A DNA stretch of 10,004 nt, from contig NZ_ALEE01000215.1 in the NCBI RefSeq assembly GCF_000282995.1, forward strand, positions 1-10,004, read 5' to 3'. Numbering within the stretch: position 1 is the first letter of the stretch; each line of letters opens with the position of its first letter. This DNA is from Melaminivora alkalimesophila (GTDB lineage: Bacteria > Pseudomonadota > Gammaproteobacteria > Burkholderiales > Burkholderiaceae_C). This document shows positions 1 through 6,974 of the stretch, one piece after another. The notes beneath the pieces are model-generated. The model saw only the letters and a list, made by a program, of their open reading frames with translations. It did not search any database and was not told the DNA's origin. The position numbers were made by a program, and so were the translations under genes.

Positions 1-536
1 GGCGCTGCCTTGGGGACCACCGCCACCATCGGCGCCGGGGCCGGGCGGCGGTAGCCCGGCGGCAGCTGGGATTGCTTGGGATAGCCGGCGGCGTCCAGGT
101 AGCGGGTCCACTCGGTGTCCGAGAAGCCCTTGAGCTGCTGGGCGCCGATCGTCGCCAGCGGCAGGCTGGCGTCCCCGCTCAGGCGCTTGAGCGCGTCGAT
201 GTCGTCGTTGCTGCTGACGGTGCGCTCGGCGAAAGGGATGCCCCGCTGCGTGAGCAGGGCGCGGGCGCTGTCGCAGGGCGCGCAGTCGCTGCTGGTGTAG
301 AGCGTCACCGGGTAGCGCTGGCTCGCCTGTCGCAGGGCGGGGGGCAGGGTCGGGGAGGGGGGCACGGCGGTGCTGCGGCCGACCGGCGCGGCCGAGGCGC
401 CCTCGGCCGGTGCGCGGTCGGAGAAGGTCACCTTGCCGTCGGGGCCGACGATGCGATAGACCTGCTGGGCATGGGCGCCGCCCGCAAGGGCAAGGGCGGT
501 GCCTAGGGAGCAGAGGGCGAGGCGGCGGATGTTCAT
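1..536 (-). CDS. Secreted DUF4124-glutaredoxin-like protein (3' end beyond window)
   Basis: The frame is open from the ATG at 536 to the window edge (about 178 residues), so the C-terminus is not seen. Residues 1-23 look like a Sec signal peptide: basic MNIRR, a hydrophobic stretch, then AHA before QQ. Residues 24-45 (QQVYRIVGPDGKVTFSDRAP) match the DUF4124 pattern of a short secreted beta domain with a 'DGKVTFSDRP'-type core. A Pro/Ala-rich linker follows. From about residue 75 a thioredoxin fold of glutaredoxin type begins: PVTLYTSSDC-AP-C, with the CxxC at C85/C88 and a later 'SLPLATIG' that fits the cis-Pro loop. The family is known as small periplasmic or exported thiol-disulfide proteins, but the substrate is unknown. 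The tail is Pro-rich. It is the last visible gene of the folD-prlC run, 72 bases after prlC, and has its own GGAG ribosome site. The start is well supported; the thiol redox role is inferred from the motif. Confidence 0.85.
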   Translation of the reverse strand, partial: MNIRRLALCSLGTALALAGGAHAQQVYRIVGPDGKVTFSDRAPAEGASAAPVGRSTAVPPSPTLPPALRQASQRYPVTLYTSSDCAPCDSARALLTQRGIPFAERTVSSNDDIDALKRLSGDASLPLATIGAQQLKGFSDTEWTRYLDAAGYPKQSQLPPGYRRPAPAPMVAVVPKAA

Positions 537-543
537 GCGGGCA

Positions 544-547
544 CTCC
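544..547 (-). promoter_or_regulatory. Ribosome binding site of the glutaredoxin-like gene
   Basis: GGAG on the minus strand, 7 bases before the ATG at 536. It supports that start and shows the gene is translated independently of prlC. Confidence 0.6.
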
Positions 548-608
548 AGCGGACACGAAGGCGGTGGTCAGGGGAGGCGGGCCGTGCCGGGCGGCGGCGC
601 CAGCGCGC

Positions 609-2645
609 TCACGCGGTCATTCCCTGGTGGCGCAGCAGCGCATCGATGCGCGGCTCGCGCCCCCGGAAGGCCTTGAAGGATTCCATGGCCGGACGGCTGC
701 CGCCCGCCTCCAGGATTTCCTGGCGGTAGCGCCGGCCGGTCTCCAAGCTGGGCATGCCATCCTCGCCCATGGTTTCCTCGAAGGCGGCGTAGGCGTCGGC
801 GCTCAGCACTTCGGCCCACTTGTAGCTGTAGTAACCGGCCGCGTAGCCGCCGGCGAAGATGTGGCTGAAGGTGTGGGCCGTGCGGCTGAAGGGCGGCGCC
901 GGGAGCACGGCCACCTCGTCGCGCACCTGCTGCAGCAGCACGTGCAGGTTGCGCGCCGGGTCCGGATCGGTGTGCAGCAGCATGTCGAACAGGCCGAATT
1001 CCACCTGCCGCAACGTTTGCATGCCGGCCTGGAAGTTGCGCGCCGCGACCATCCGCTCGTACAGCGCGCGTGGCAGCGGCTCGCCCGTGTCCACGTGCGC
1101 CGTCATGTGGCGCAGGACCTCCCACTCCCAGCAGAAGTTTTCCATGAACTGGCTGGGCAGCTCGACCGCGTCCCACTCCACGCCGCCAATGCCCGAGACG
1201 TCGCGCTCGTTCACCTGGGTGAGCATGTGGTGCAGGCCGTGGCCGAACTCGTGGAACAGCGTGACCACGTCGTCGTGCGTGAGCAACGCCGGCTTGCCCT
1301 CCACGCCGCTGGCGAAGTTGCACACCATGTAGGCCACCGGCGTCTGCAGCCGGCCGTCGTCGGGGCGGAGCCAGCGCGTGCGCGCATCGTCCATCCAGGC
1401 GCCGCCGCGCTTGCCCGGGCGGGCCGGCTGGTCGAGGTAGAACTGGCCGACGAGCTGGCCGCCGCGCTCGATGCGGTAGAACTCCACTGCCGGGTTCCAC
1501 ACGGGCGCGCTGTCCGGGCGGATCTCCACCTCGAACAGCGTCTCCACGATTCTGAACAGCCCCGCCAGCACCTTGGAGGCCGTGAAGTATTCCTTGACTT
1601 GCTGCTCGCTGAAGGCGTAGCGCGCTTCCTTGAGGCGCTCCGACAGGAAGCTCCAGTCCCAAGGCTGCGGGTCCTGCAGCCCGTATTGCTGCGCCCCCAG
1701 GGCGCGCAGGTCGGCCACGTCCTGCTCTGCGTAGGGCCGGGCGCGCCGGGCCAGGTCGCGCAGGAAGGCGATGACCTGGGTCGGTGAGTCGGCCATCTTC
1801 GGCACCAGCGAGACCTCGGCAAAGCTGGCGTAGCCCAGCAGCCGCGCCTCTTCCTGCCGCAGGTCCAGGATCTCCGCCATGACGGCGCTGTTGTCGAAGC
1901 GCACCAGCTCGCCCTCGGCCTGTTCCGAGGCGCGCGTGACGTAGGCCCGGTACAGCCGCTCGCGCAGCGCGCGGTGGGTCGCGAACTGCATCACCGGCAG
2001 GTAGCAGGGCAGCTTCAGCGTGAGCTTGTAGCCCTCGCGCCCCTCGGCCCGGGCCGCCTCCCGCGCGGCCTGCACCACATCCCCGGGCACTCCCGCCAGC
2101 TCTTCCTCGCTGGCGTAATAGGCGTAGCCATCGGTTGCATCCAGCGCGTTCTCGCTGAATTTCTGGCTCAACTCGGCCAGGCGCTCCTGGATGGCGGTGA
2201 AGCGCTCCCGGTCGGCGCCCTTGAGCTCCGCGCCAGAGAGCACGAAGTTGCGCAGCGCATTGGCGTGTGCCCGCCGCTGCTCGGCGTTCAGCCCCGCAGG
2301 GTCGATCGCCTTGTACTTGGCGTACAGGGCCTCGCTGGCTCCCAGGCGGGTCCAGAACTCGGTCACGCGCGGCAGGGCAGCGTTGTAGGCGGCGCGCAGC
2401 TCGGGCGTGTCAGCCACGCTGACCAGGTGGCCGACGGCGCCCCAGGAGCGTCCGAGCTCCTCGGTGGCGACGTCCAGCACGCGCGCCATGGCGTTCCATT
2501 CGGCCGGGAAATCCGGCGCCGTGACAGTGGCCAGGGCCGCGTCCGCGCGCCGCAACAGCTCGTCCATGGCGGGCGCCACGTCGGCGGGCGTGATGCGGTC
2601 GAAGCGAATGTGGCCGGTGAAGTCGAGGAGGGGATTGCTGCTCAT
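609..2645 (-). CDS. prlC: Oligopeptidase A, M3 family zinc metallopeptidase
   Basis: This cytosolic zinc endopeptidase degrades short peptides, including cleaved signal peptides and products of ATP-dependent proteases. The protein has 678 residues, close to the 680 of E. coli PrlC. The zinc site is visible: H465-E-F-G-H469 gives two ligands and the catalytic Glu (E466), and E495 in 'DAVELPSQFMENF' is the third ligand, as in thimet oligopeptidase. The C-terminal substrate loop 'FSHIFAGGYAAGYYSYKW' keeps H595, Y601, Y605 and Y608, which correspond to the catalytic His/Tyr cluster of M3 enzymes. The N-terminal half is the helical lid of the family, and no signal peptide or membrane segment is seen. 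The gene lies 33 bases downstream of folD in the same direction and is probably co-transcribed. No good Shine-Dalgarno precedes the ATG, but the N-terminus (SSNPLLDF) is typical, so this start is kept. Dcp is a related alternative, but length and sequence favour PrlC/OpdA. Confidence 0.95.
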   Translation of the reverse strand: MSSNPLLDFTGHIRFDRITPADVAPAMDELLRRADAALATVTAPDFPAEWNAMARVLDVATEELGRSWGAVGHLVSVADTPELRAAYNAALPRVTEFWTRLGASEALYAKYKAIDPAGLNAEQRRAHANALRNFVLSGAELKGADRERFTAIQERLAELSQKFSENALDATDGYAYYASEEELAGVPGDVVQAAREAARAEGREGYKLTLKLPCYLPVMQFATHRALRERLYRAYVTRASEQAEGELVRFDNSAVMAEILDLRQEEARLLGYASFAEVSLVPKMADSPTQVIAFLRDLARRARPYAEQDVADLRALGAQQYGLQDPQPWDWSFLSERLKEARYAFSEQQVKEYFTASKVLAGLFRIVETLFEVEIRPDSAPVWNPAVEFYRIERGGQLVGQFYLDQPARPGKRGGAWMDDARTRWLRPDDGRLQTPVAYMVCNFASGVEGKPALLTHDDVVTLFHEFGHGLHHMLTQVNERDVSGIGGVEWDAVELPSQFMENFCWEWEVLRHMTAHVDTGEPLPRALYERMVAARNFQAGMQTLRQVEFGLFDMLLHTDPDPARNLHVLLQQVRDEVAVLPAPPFSRTAHTFSHIFAGGYAAGYYSYKWAEVLSADAYAAFEETMGEDGMPSLETGRRYRQEILEAGGSRPAMESFKAFRGREPRIDALLRHQGMTA

Positions 2646-2678
2646 GGGGAAACAGAGTGGCGGCGCGGCGCCGAAGTT

Positions 2679-3533
2679 TCAAGGCCGCAGCCGCTCGGCC
2701 GCCTCCAGCGTGTTGACCAGCAGCATGGTGATGGTCATGGGGCCGACGCCGCCGGGCACGGGGGTGATCCAGCCGGCGACCTCGCGCACGCCCTCGAAAT
2801 CGACGTCGCCGCAGAGCTTGCCCTCGGCGTTGCGGTTCATGCCCACGTCGATGACCACGGCGCCGGGCTTGACCATGTCGGCCGTCAGCACGTTGCGCTT
2901 GCCCACCGCTGCGACCACGATGTCGGCCTGGCGCGTCATGGCGGCGAGGTCGGCCGTGCCGCTGTGGCAGACCGTCACCGTGGCGTTGGCCGCCAGCAGC
3001 ATCAGCGCCATCGGCTTGCCGACGATGTTGGAGCGGCCGATCACCACCGCGTGCTTGCCGCGCAGGTCCTTCAGGCCGATGGATTCGAGCATCTTCATGC
3101 AGCCGTAGGGCGTGCAGGCCTTGAAACCCGCCTCGCCCACCAGCAGGGCGCCGGCACTGGCGACGTGAAAGCCATCCACGTCCTTGGCGGGCGAGATCGC
3201 CTCGATCACCTTCTTGTCGTCGATGTGGGCGGGCAGGGGCAGCTGCACCAGGATGCCGTGGATGGCTGGATCCTGGTTCAGCGCCTCGATGCGCGCGAGC
3301 AGCTCGGCCTCGGTGAGGGTGGCGTCGTACCTTTCCAGGACGGAATGGAAGCCCACCTCCTCGCAGGCCTTGACCTTGTTGCGCACGTAGACCTGGCTGG
3401 CGGGATTGTCGCCGACCAGCACCACGGCCAGGCCGGGGGTGAGGCCGCGCTCCTTGAGTGCGGTGGTGCGCTCGCGCACCTGCTGGCGCAGCTGGCGCGA
3501 CAGGGCGTTGCCATCGATGAGTTGGGCGGTCAT
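2679..3533 (-). CDS. folD: Bifunctional methylene-tetrahydrofolate dehydrogenase / methenyl-THF cyclohydrolase
   Basis: FolD converts 5,10-methylene-THF to 5,10-methenyl-THF using NADP+, then hydrolyses that to 10-formyl-THF, supplying one-carbon units for purines and formyl-Met-tRNA. It is a cytosolic homodimer. The protein has 284 residues (288 in E. coli). The catalytic Lys is K53 in '[13 protein letters not shown]'. Q97 in 'GILVQLPLP' and D120 in 'DVDGF' complete the known active-site trio. The Rossmann nucleotide site is 'GRSNIVGKP' at 166-174, and the second family signature is 'PGGVGPMTI' from residue 260. It is the first gene of a likely folD-prlC-glutaredoxin-like unit. Only about 20 bases separate its start from the T-tract of a terminator-like hairpin, so its promoter must overlap that hairpin or lie in the 3' end of the response-regulator gene. 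The ribosome site before the ATG is weak, but the N-terminus ([11 protein letters not shown]) is standard for the family. Confidence 0.97.
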   Translation of the reverse strand: MTAQLIDGNALSRQLRQQVRERTTALKERGLTPGLAVVLVGDNPASQVYVRNKVKACEEVGFHSVLERYDATLTEAELLARIEALNQDPAIHGILVQLPLPAHIDDKKVIEAISPAKDVDGFHVASAGALLVGEAGFKACTPYGCMKMLESIGLKDLRGKHAVVIGRSNIVGKPMALMLLAANATVTVCHSGTADLAAMTRQADIVVAAVGKRNVLTADMVKPGAVVIDVGMNRNAEGKLCGDVDFEGVREVAGWITPVPGGVGPMTITMLLVNTLEAAERLRP

Positions 3534-3552
3534 GCGGGGATTTTCCGTCGGG

Positions 3553-3598
3553 CAAATGAAAAGGCCGCCCGCTCCCGGCGCGGTGCGGGTGGGCAGCC
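3553..3598 (-). terminator. Rho-independent terminator after the response-regulator gene
   Basis: On the minus strand an 8-pair stem GGCTGCCC/GGGCGGCC (arms 3598-3591 and 3570-3563, one G-U pair) encloses a 20-base loop. Within the loop CCCG/CGGG can pair as an inner stem. TTTTCATTT follows directly. It starts 27 bases after the regulator's stop codon and fits a transcript end for the kinase-regulator operon. The T-run is short and broken by a C, so termination may be partial. Confidence 0.65.
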
Positions 3599-3624
3599 TG
3601 GAGATGCGGGCCTCGTCGCGGCGC

Positions 3625-4251
3625 TCAGGGCTTGGCGGCGGTGGGGCCCAGGGCGATCTTCAGCAGGTCGGCCACCGTGTTGCCGCCGAGCTTTTCCATG
3701 ATGTTGGCGCGGTGCGCCTCCACAGTCTTGATGCTGATGCCCAGGTCGTCGGCGATCTGCTTGTTCAGGCGCCCGGCGACGATGCGCTCGAGCACCTGCG
3801 CCTCGCGGCTGGTGAGCTTGGACAGCAGCGCCTCGCGGCTGGCCGCCTGCTGATGCTCGGCGAAGGCCTCGCGCGCGTGGTCGAGCATGCGCTCCACCAG
3901 CTCCAGCAGCTCGTCCTCGTTGAAGGGTTTCTGGATGAAGTCCAGGGCGCCCTTCTTCATGGTGTTCACCGCCATGGGCACGTCGCCGTGGCCGGTGATG
4001 AAGACGATGGGCAGGGGCGACTTGCGCTCGAGCAGGCGGTCCTGCAGCTCCAGGCCGGTCATGCCCCCCATGCGGATGTCGACGATCAGGCAGGCGACCT
4101 CGCGCGGGTCGTAGCGCGCAAGGAACGACTCGGCCGAGTCGAAGCAGCGCACGCGGTAGTCCTTGCCTTCGAGCAGCCACTGCAGCGAGTCGCGCACGGC
4201 CTCGTCGTCGTCCACGACGTAGACGGCGCCTTTTTTCGGGGTCAGGCTCAT
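3625..4251 (-). CDS. FixJ/NarL-type response regulator, LuxR-like HTH output
   Basis: This is a two-component transcription regulator of 208 residues. The receiver domain (about 8-125) has the acidic pair D14/D15 in 'VVDDDEA', the phospho-acceptor D58 in 'LIVDIRM', the switch Thr T86 in 'VFITGHGD' and the conserved K108 in 'FIQKPF'. A linker of about 20 residues leads to a LuxR-type helix-turn-helix (about 143-190), with '[15 protein letters not shown]' and the recognition-helix region '[17 protein letters not shown]'. The layout is that of FixJ, TtrR and related regulators, in which phosphorylation at the Asp drives dimerisation and DNA binding. It follows the histidine kinase by 55 bases in the same direction, so the kinase is its expected partner. 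AAGGA lies 10 bases before the ATG. The target genes cannot be read from the protein; the divergent aceE operon and autoregulation are the nearest candidates. Confidence 0.93.
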   Translation of the reverse strand: MSLTPKKGAVYVVDDDEAVRDSLQWLLEGKDYRVRCFDSAESFLARYDPREVACLIVDIRMGGMTGLELQDRLLERKSPLPIVFITGHGDVPMAVNTMKKGALDFIQKPFNEDELLELVERMLDHAREAFAEHQQAASREALLSKLTSREAQVLERIVAGRLNKQIADDLGISIKTVEAHRANIMEKLGGNTVADLLKIALGPTAAKP

Positions 4252-4261
4252 GGGAATTCGG

Positions 4262-4266
4262 TCCTT
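4262..4266 (-). promoter_or_regulatory. Ribosome binding site of the response-regulator gene
   Basis: AAGGA on the minus strand, 10 bases before the ATG at 4251. It supports that start; the spacing is slightly long. Confidence 0.5.
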
Positions 4267-4280
4267 GGGCAGTGACGTTG

Positions 4281-4295
4281 CTATTCAAACAATAG
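4281..4295. repeat. Short AT-rich palindrome between kinase and regulator genes
   Basis: CTATT (4281-4285) and AATAG (4291-4295) are perfect 5-base inverted arms around CAAAC. It lies in the 55-base gap between the kinase stop and regulator start and stands out against the GC-rich surroundings. It could be an operator half-site pair, part of an internal promoter for the regulator, or chance. Confidence 0.3.
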
Positions 4296-4306
4296 TGGCC
4301 GAGGCC

Positions 4307-6802
4307 CTATGCCAGCGGCAGCCAGAAGGAAAACCGGCAGCCCGTGACTTCGGAGCCATTGTAGAGGTTCTCCGCCTCCATCCTTCCGTGGTGCGACTCG
4401 ACGATGCTGCGGCACAGGTTCAGTCCAATACCCATGCCCTCGCTCTTGGTCGAATAGAAAGCCTCGAACAGGTGCGCGAGCATCTCCGGAGGCAGGCCGC
4501 CTCCGGTGTCCTGGACGCTGAACTCGATCACGTCCTGGCCCTCCACCTGGCGCGGCACCACGCGCAGCTCGACGTTGCGCTGGGCCGGAGGGCGGTTGGC
4601 CTGGACGATGGACTCGGCCCCGTTCTTCATCAGGTTGACCAGCACCTGCTCGATCAGGATCGAGTCCGCCATGACCGGCGGCAGGCGTGCCGCCATGTAG
4701 TGGCTCAGGCGCACGTTGTGTCGGCGCAGCTCGATGCCGCCCAGCTCCACCGCCTCGGTCACCATGTCCTCCACCCGCGCGAGCTGGCGGTTGGGCTCGC
4801 TCTTTTTCACGAAAGCGCGGATGCGCTGGATGATCTGGCCGGCGCGCTGGGCCTGGTGGGCGGTCTTCTCCAATGCGCCGATCAGGCCCTCCTCGTCGAT
4901 CTGGCCGCGCTGGATGCGCGAGATCATGCCGCTGCAGTAGTTGCTGATGGCCGTCAGCGGCTGGTTGAGCTCGTGCGCCACACTCGACGCCATCTCGCCC
5001 ATGGTGATCAGCCGGCTCACGGACTGCGCGCGCTCGGCCTGGCGGGCGGCCTGCTCTTCGGCCAGGCGGCGCGGCGTGATGTCGGTGGCGATCACCATCT
5101 GCGCCAGGCGCCCGTCCACCCAGTTGAGGTAGCGCGATCGCACCTCCAGCCACTTGCCGAGTTCGGGCAGGAAAATCTCGGCGTTCTCCGAATTGGCGCT
5201 GGTCAGCGGGTCGGTCGGCAGCCCCATGAGGCCGTCCTCGTCGTCCACGCTGCTCTGGCCACGATGGGCCGGGAGCACGCCCGCCTGGGCCACGAGCTGC
5301 AGGTGGCCGGCGGTCTGCGAGCCGAACCACTGGCGGTAGAGGCGGTTGGCGAACAGCAGTTCCTCGCTGCCCAGCGGGGCGACCGACACCGAGGCGTCCA
5401 GCGCCTCCAGCACGATGGTGAAGCGCTCGTGCGAGGCGGTGAGCTGCTCGCGCACGCGGTTGGGCTCGGTGATGTCGGTCATCGAGGTCATCCAGCCGGT
5501 CTGCTGGCCACGCGCGTCCACCAGGGGCGAGACGTACAGCCGGGCATCGAACAGGTGGCCGTTCTTGCGCCGCACGCGCACCTGGAAACCCGCCGGCGTG
5601 ACCTTGCCGGAGAGCTCCTCGCGCAGCTTGGCGTGCAGCGCCTCGTGCTCCTCCTCGGGCCAGTAGCTGTAGGGCGGCATCTGCCCAACCAGTTCCGCCT
5701 CGCTCCAGCCCGTCATCTGGCAAAACGCCGCGTTGACGTAGGTGATGCGCCCCTGCAAGTCGAGCGCGCGCATCCCTGTCAGGATGGAGTTTTCCATGGC
5801 GCGCCGGAAGTTGGTCTCGGCGATCAGCGCCTGCTGCGCCTGCAGGCGGCGGCGCGTGTGACGCCAGGTGGCGATCAGCATCCAGGCGGTCATCACGCTC
5901 AGGGTGCCGACCAGCCAGAACAGGCCGCTGCCGACCATGCCCAACGAGGTGCGGTAGGCCTGGCCGCGCAGCACCAGGCCATTGCCCACCGGCGAGACCG
6001 GCACCTGGTAGGCGTTGGCCTTGGCGCTCCAGGGCCACACGGAGCCGCTGCGCGGCGGCAGGGGGGAGCCGGCCAGCACATGGTTGTCGGCGTCGAGCAG
6101 CGTCACGGCGTAGCGCGCCAGCACCTCGGTGGGCGTGCCGTAGCGCAGCACGCTGTCGATGGAGTATTCCGCCAGCACCACCCCTGCGAACCGGCCTTCG
6201 GAGGCCAGCGGCACCTGCAGCTGCAGCAGGGGCACCGCGTCGCCCGCATTGGTGGTCACCGGCTGGGAGTACACCGGCTGCAGCAGGTCGCGCACCAGCC
6301 CGTAGAGTTCGGCTGTCTCGCCGCCGCGCAGGACCTCGCCGGCCACGCGCAACTGGCTGCTGGTGACCGTCGGCGCGGCGTGGGTGGCGCGGATGCGGCG
6401 GCGCTCGTCGATCCAGCTCAGCGCCTGCAGCTCCGGGTACTGGCTGATCAGCGCCTCGGCGCGTGTGCCGAACTCGCTGCGGTCCACCTCTTGGTTGGAG
6501 ACATCGCGCGCCAGGCGCATGACCTGCTCCTGGCGCTCCAGCAGGCGCAGGCGCACGCGCTGCTGCGCGTATTCCACGTCGCGTTTGAGGGCTTCCTTTT
6601 CGCGCTCGATCTCCTCATTGCGCAAGTACCAAAACGAGGCCACGATGGCCGCGAGGAACATCAGCACGGCCGCCAGGGGCGCCAACGCCGCCAGGCGGTC
6701 CTGGCGCATGGGCGAGAGGCTGCGCCACCAGCTGCGCCAGCGGCGCGCGGCCGCCTTGGCGGCAGAGGTCGGCGGTGCGGAAGAGGCTGGAGAAGGCAGC
6801 AT
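4307..6802 (-). CDS. Membrane sensor histidine kinase with two PAS-like domains
   Basis: This inner-membrane kinase autophosphorylates on His and passes the phosphate to the regulator encoded just downstream. With the ATG at 6802 it has 831 residues. A basic N-terminus leads to TM1 at about 41-60, then a periplasmic region of roughly 225 residues (probably Cache-like) up to TM2 at about 290-312. PAS 1 spans about 330-450 ('GRITYVNAAFCQMTGWSEAELVG', ending 'TSMTDITEPNRV'), and PAS 2 about 455-580, ending 'VIATDITPRR'. HisKA carries H610 in 'GEMASSVAHELNQPLTAIS'. The HATPase domain has N727 in 'NLMKNGAESI', the G1 box 'QDTGGGLPPE' near 764 and the G2 box 'GMGIGLNL' near 788. The kinase core resembles the FixL/TtrS/DctB group. 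No obvious haem or flavin site is seen in the PAS regions, so the signal is unknown. A longer frame from a TTG at 6898 exists, but it would run into the divergent aceE control region. No strong ribosome site marks 6802; the Met at 6709 is a weaker alternative. Confidence 0.92.
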   Translation of the reverse strand: MLPSPASSAPPTSAAKAAARRWRSWWRSLSPMRQDRLAALAPLAAVLMFLAAIVASFWYLRNEEIEREKEALKRDVEYAQQRVRLRLLERQEQVMRLARDVSNQEVDRSEFGTRAEALISQYPELQALSWIDERRRIRATHAAPTVTSSQLRVAGEVLRGGETAELYGLVRDLLQPVYSQPVTTNAGDAVPLLQLQVPLASEGRFAGVVLAEYSIDSVLRYGTPTEVLARYAVTLLDADNHVLAGSPLPPRSGSVWPWSAKANAYQVPVSPVGNGLVLRGQAYRTSLGMVGSGLFWLVGTLSVMTAWMLIATWRHTRRRLQAQQALIAETNFRRAMENSILTGMRALDLQGRITYVNAAFCQMTGWSEAELVGQMPPYSYWPEEEHEALHAKLREELSGKVTPAGFQVRVRRKNGHLFDARLYVSPLVDARGQQTGWMTSMTDITEPNRVREQLTASHERFTIVLEALDASVSVAPLGSEELLFANRLYRQWFGSQTAGHLQLVAQAGVLPAHRGQSSVDDEDGLMGLPTDPLTSANSENAEIFLPELGKWLEVRSRYLNWVDGRLAQMVIATDITPRRLAEEQAARQAERAQSVSRLITMGEMASSVAHELNQPLTAISNYCSGMISRIQRGQIDEEGLIGALEKTAHQAQRAGQIIQRIRAFVKKSEPNRQLARVEDMVTEAVELGGIELRRHNVRLSHYMAARLPPVMADSILIEQVLVNLMKNGAESIVQANRPPAQRNVELRVVPRQVEGQDVIEFSVQDTGGGLPPEMLAHLFEAFYSTKSEGMGIGLNLCRSIVESHHGRMEAENLYNGSEVTGCRFSFWLPLA

Positions 6803-6974
6803 GGCGCCAAGTTTAAGGCCCGCCCCCGGCCGCTTTTCACCACGAGAAATATTGTGCGCTCGCAGCAAGATTCCACGATGAGAAATAACTAGGCACAATT
6901 TGAAATAAGAAAAAACTGTGCGAAACTTGAGCGAATATCACGCTGTTGCCAACGACTTAGCAAGGAGACTGGGC
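6803..6974. promoter_or_regulatory. Divergent control region between kinase and PDH operon
   Basis: These 172 bases separate two divergent starts and include the AT-richest run of the window, about 6840-6960. Three related motifs occur: ATTGTGC (6851-6857), its exact reverse complement GCACAAT (6893-6899), and CTGTGCG (6916-6922). The first two form a 7-base inverted repeat with 35 bases between arms; the last two pair GCACA/TGTGC 19 bases apart. An A-rich tract (6903-6915) sits between them. I found TTGAAA at 6900-6905 as a possible -35 for aceE but no good -10 at 16-18 bases, and no clear sigma70 promoter for the kinase, so promoters are not placed. No copy of the E. coli PdhR site (AATTGGT..ACCAATT) is seen. 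Confidence 0.5.
6962..6967 (+). promoter_or_regulatory. Ribosome binding site of aceE
   Basis: AAGGAG, 7 bases before the ATG at 6975. This strong match decides for that start over the in-frame GTG at 6918, which has no comparable site. Confidence 0.85.

Noticed and set aside
1974..3701. Plus-strand open frame of about 575 residues across prlC and folD
   Set aside because: It spans two real genes and their gap, has no domain signature and is explained by high GC at third codon positions.
4250..6892. Long open frame (about 880 residues) on the plus strand across the kinase gene
   Set aside because: Composition is rich in Ala, His, Gln and Arg with no motif, while the minus strand encodes a complete kinase with all catalytic boxes.
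6803..6898. N-terminal extension of the histidine kinase from a TTG at 6898
   Set aside because: The extra 32 residues have no domain character, the start codon is rare, and it would place coding sequence in the divergent control region.
6900..6938. Possible sigma70 promoter for aceE using TTGAAA (6900-6905) and GAATAT (6933-6938)
   Set aside because: The spacing is 27 bases, far from 16-18, and no better -10 is found at the right distance.
6918..6974. N-terminal extension of AceE from a GTG at 6918
   Set aside because: The ATG at 6975 has a strong AAGGAG at ideal spacing and gives the usual AceE N-terminus; the GTG lies in the motif-rich intergenic region.
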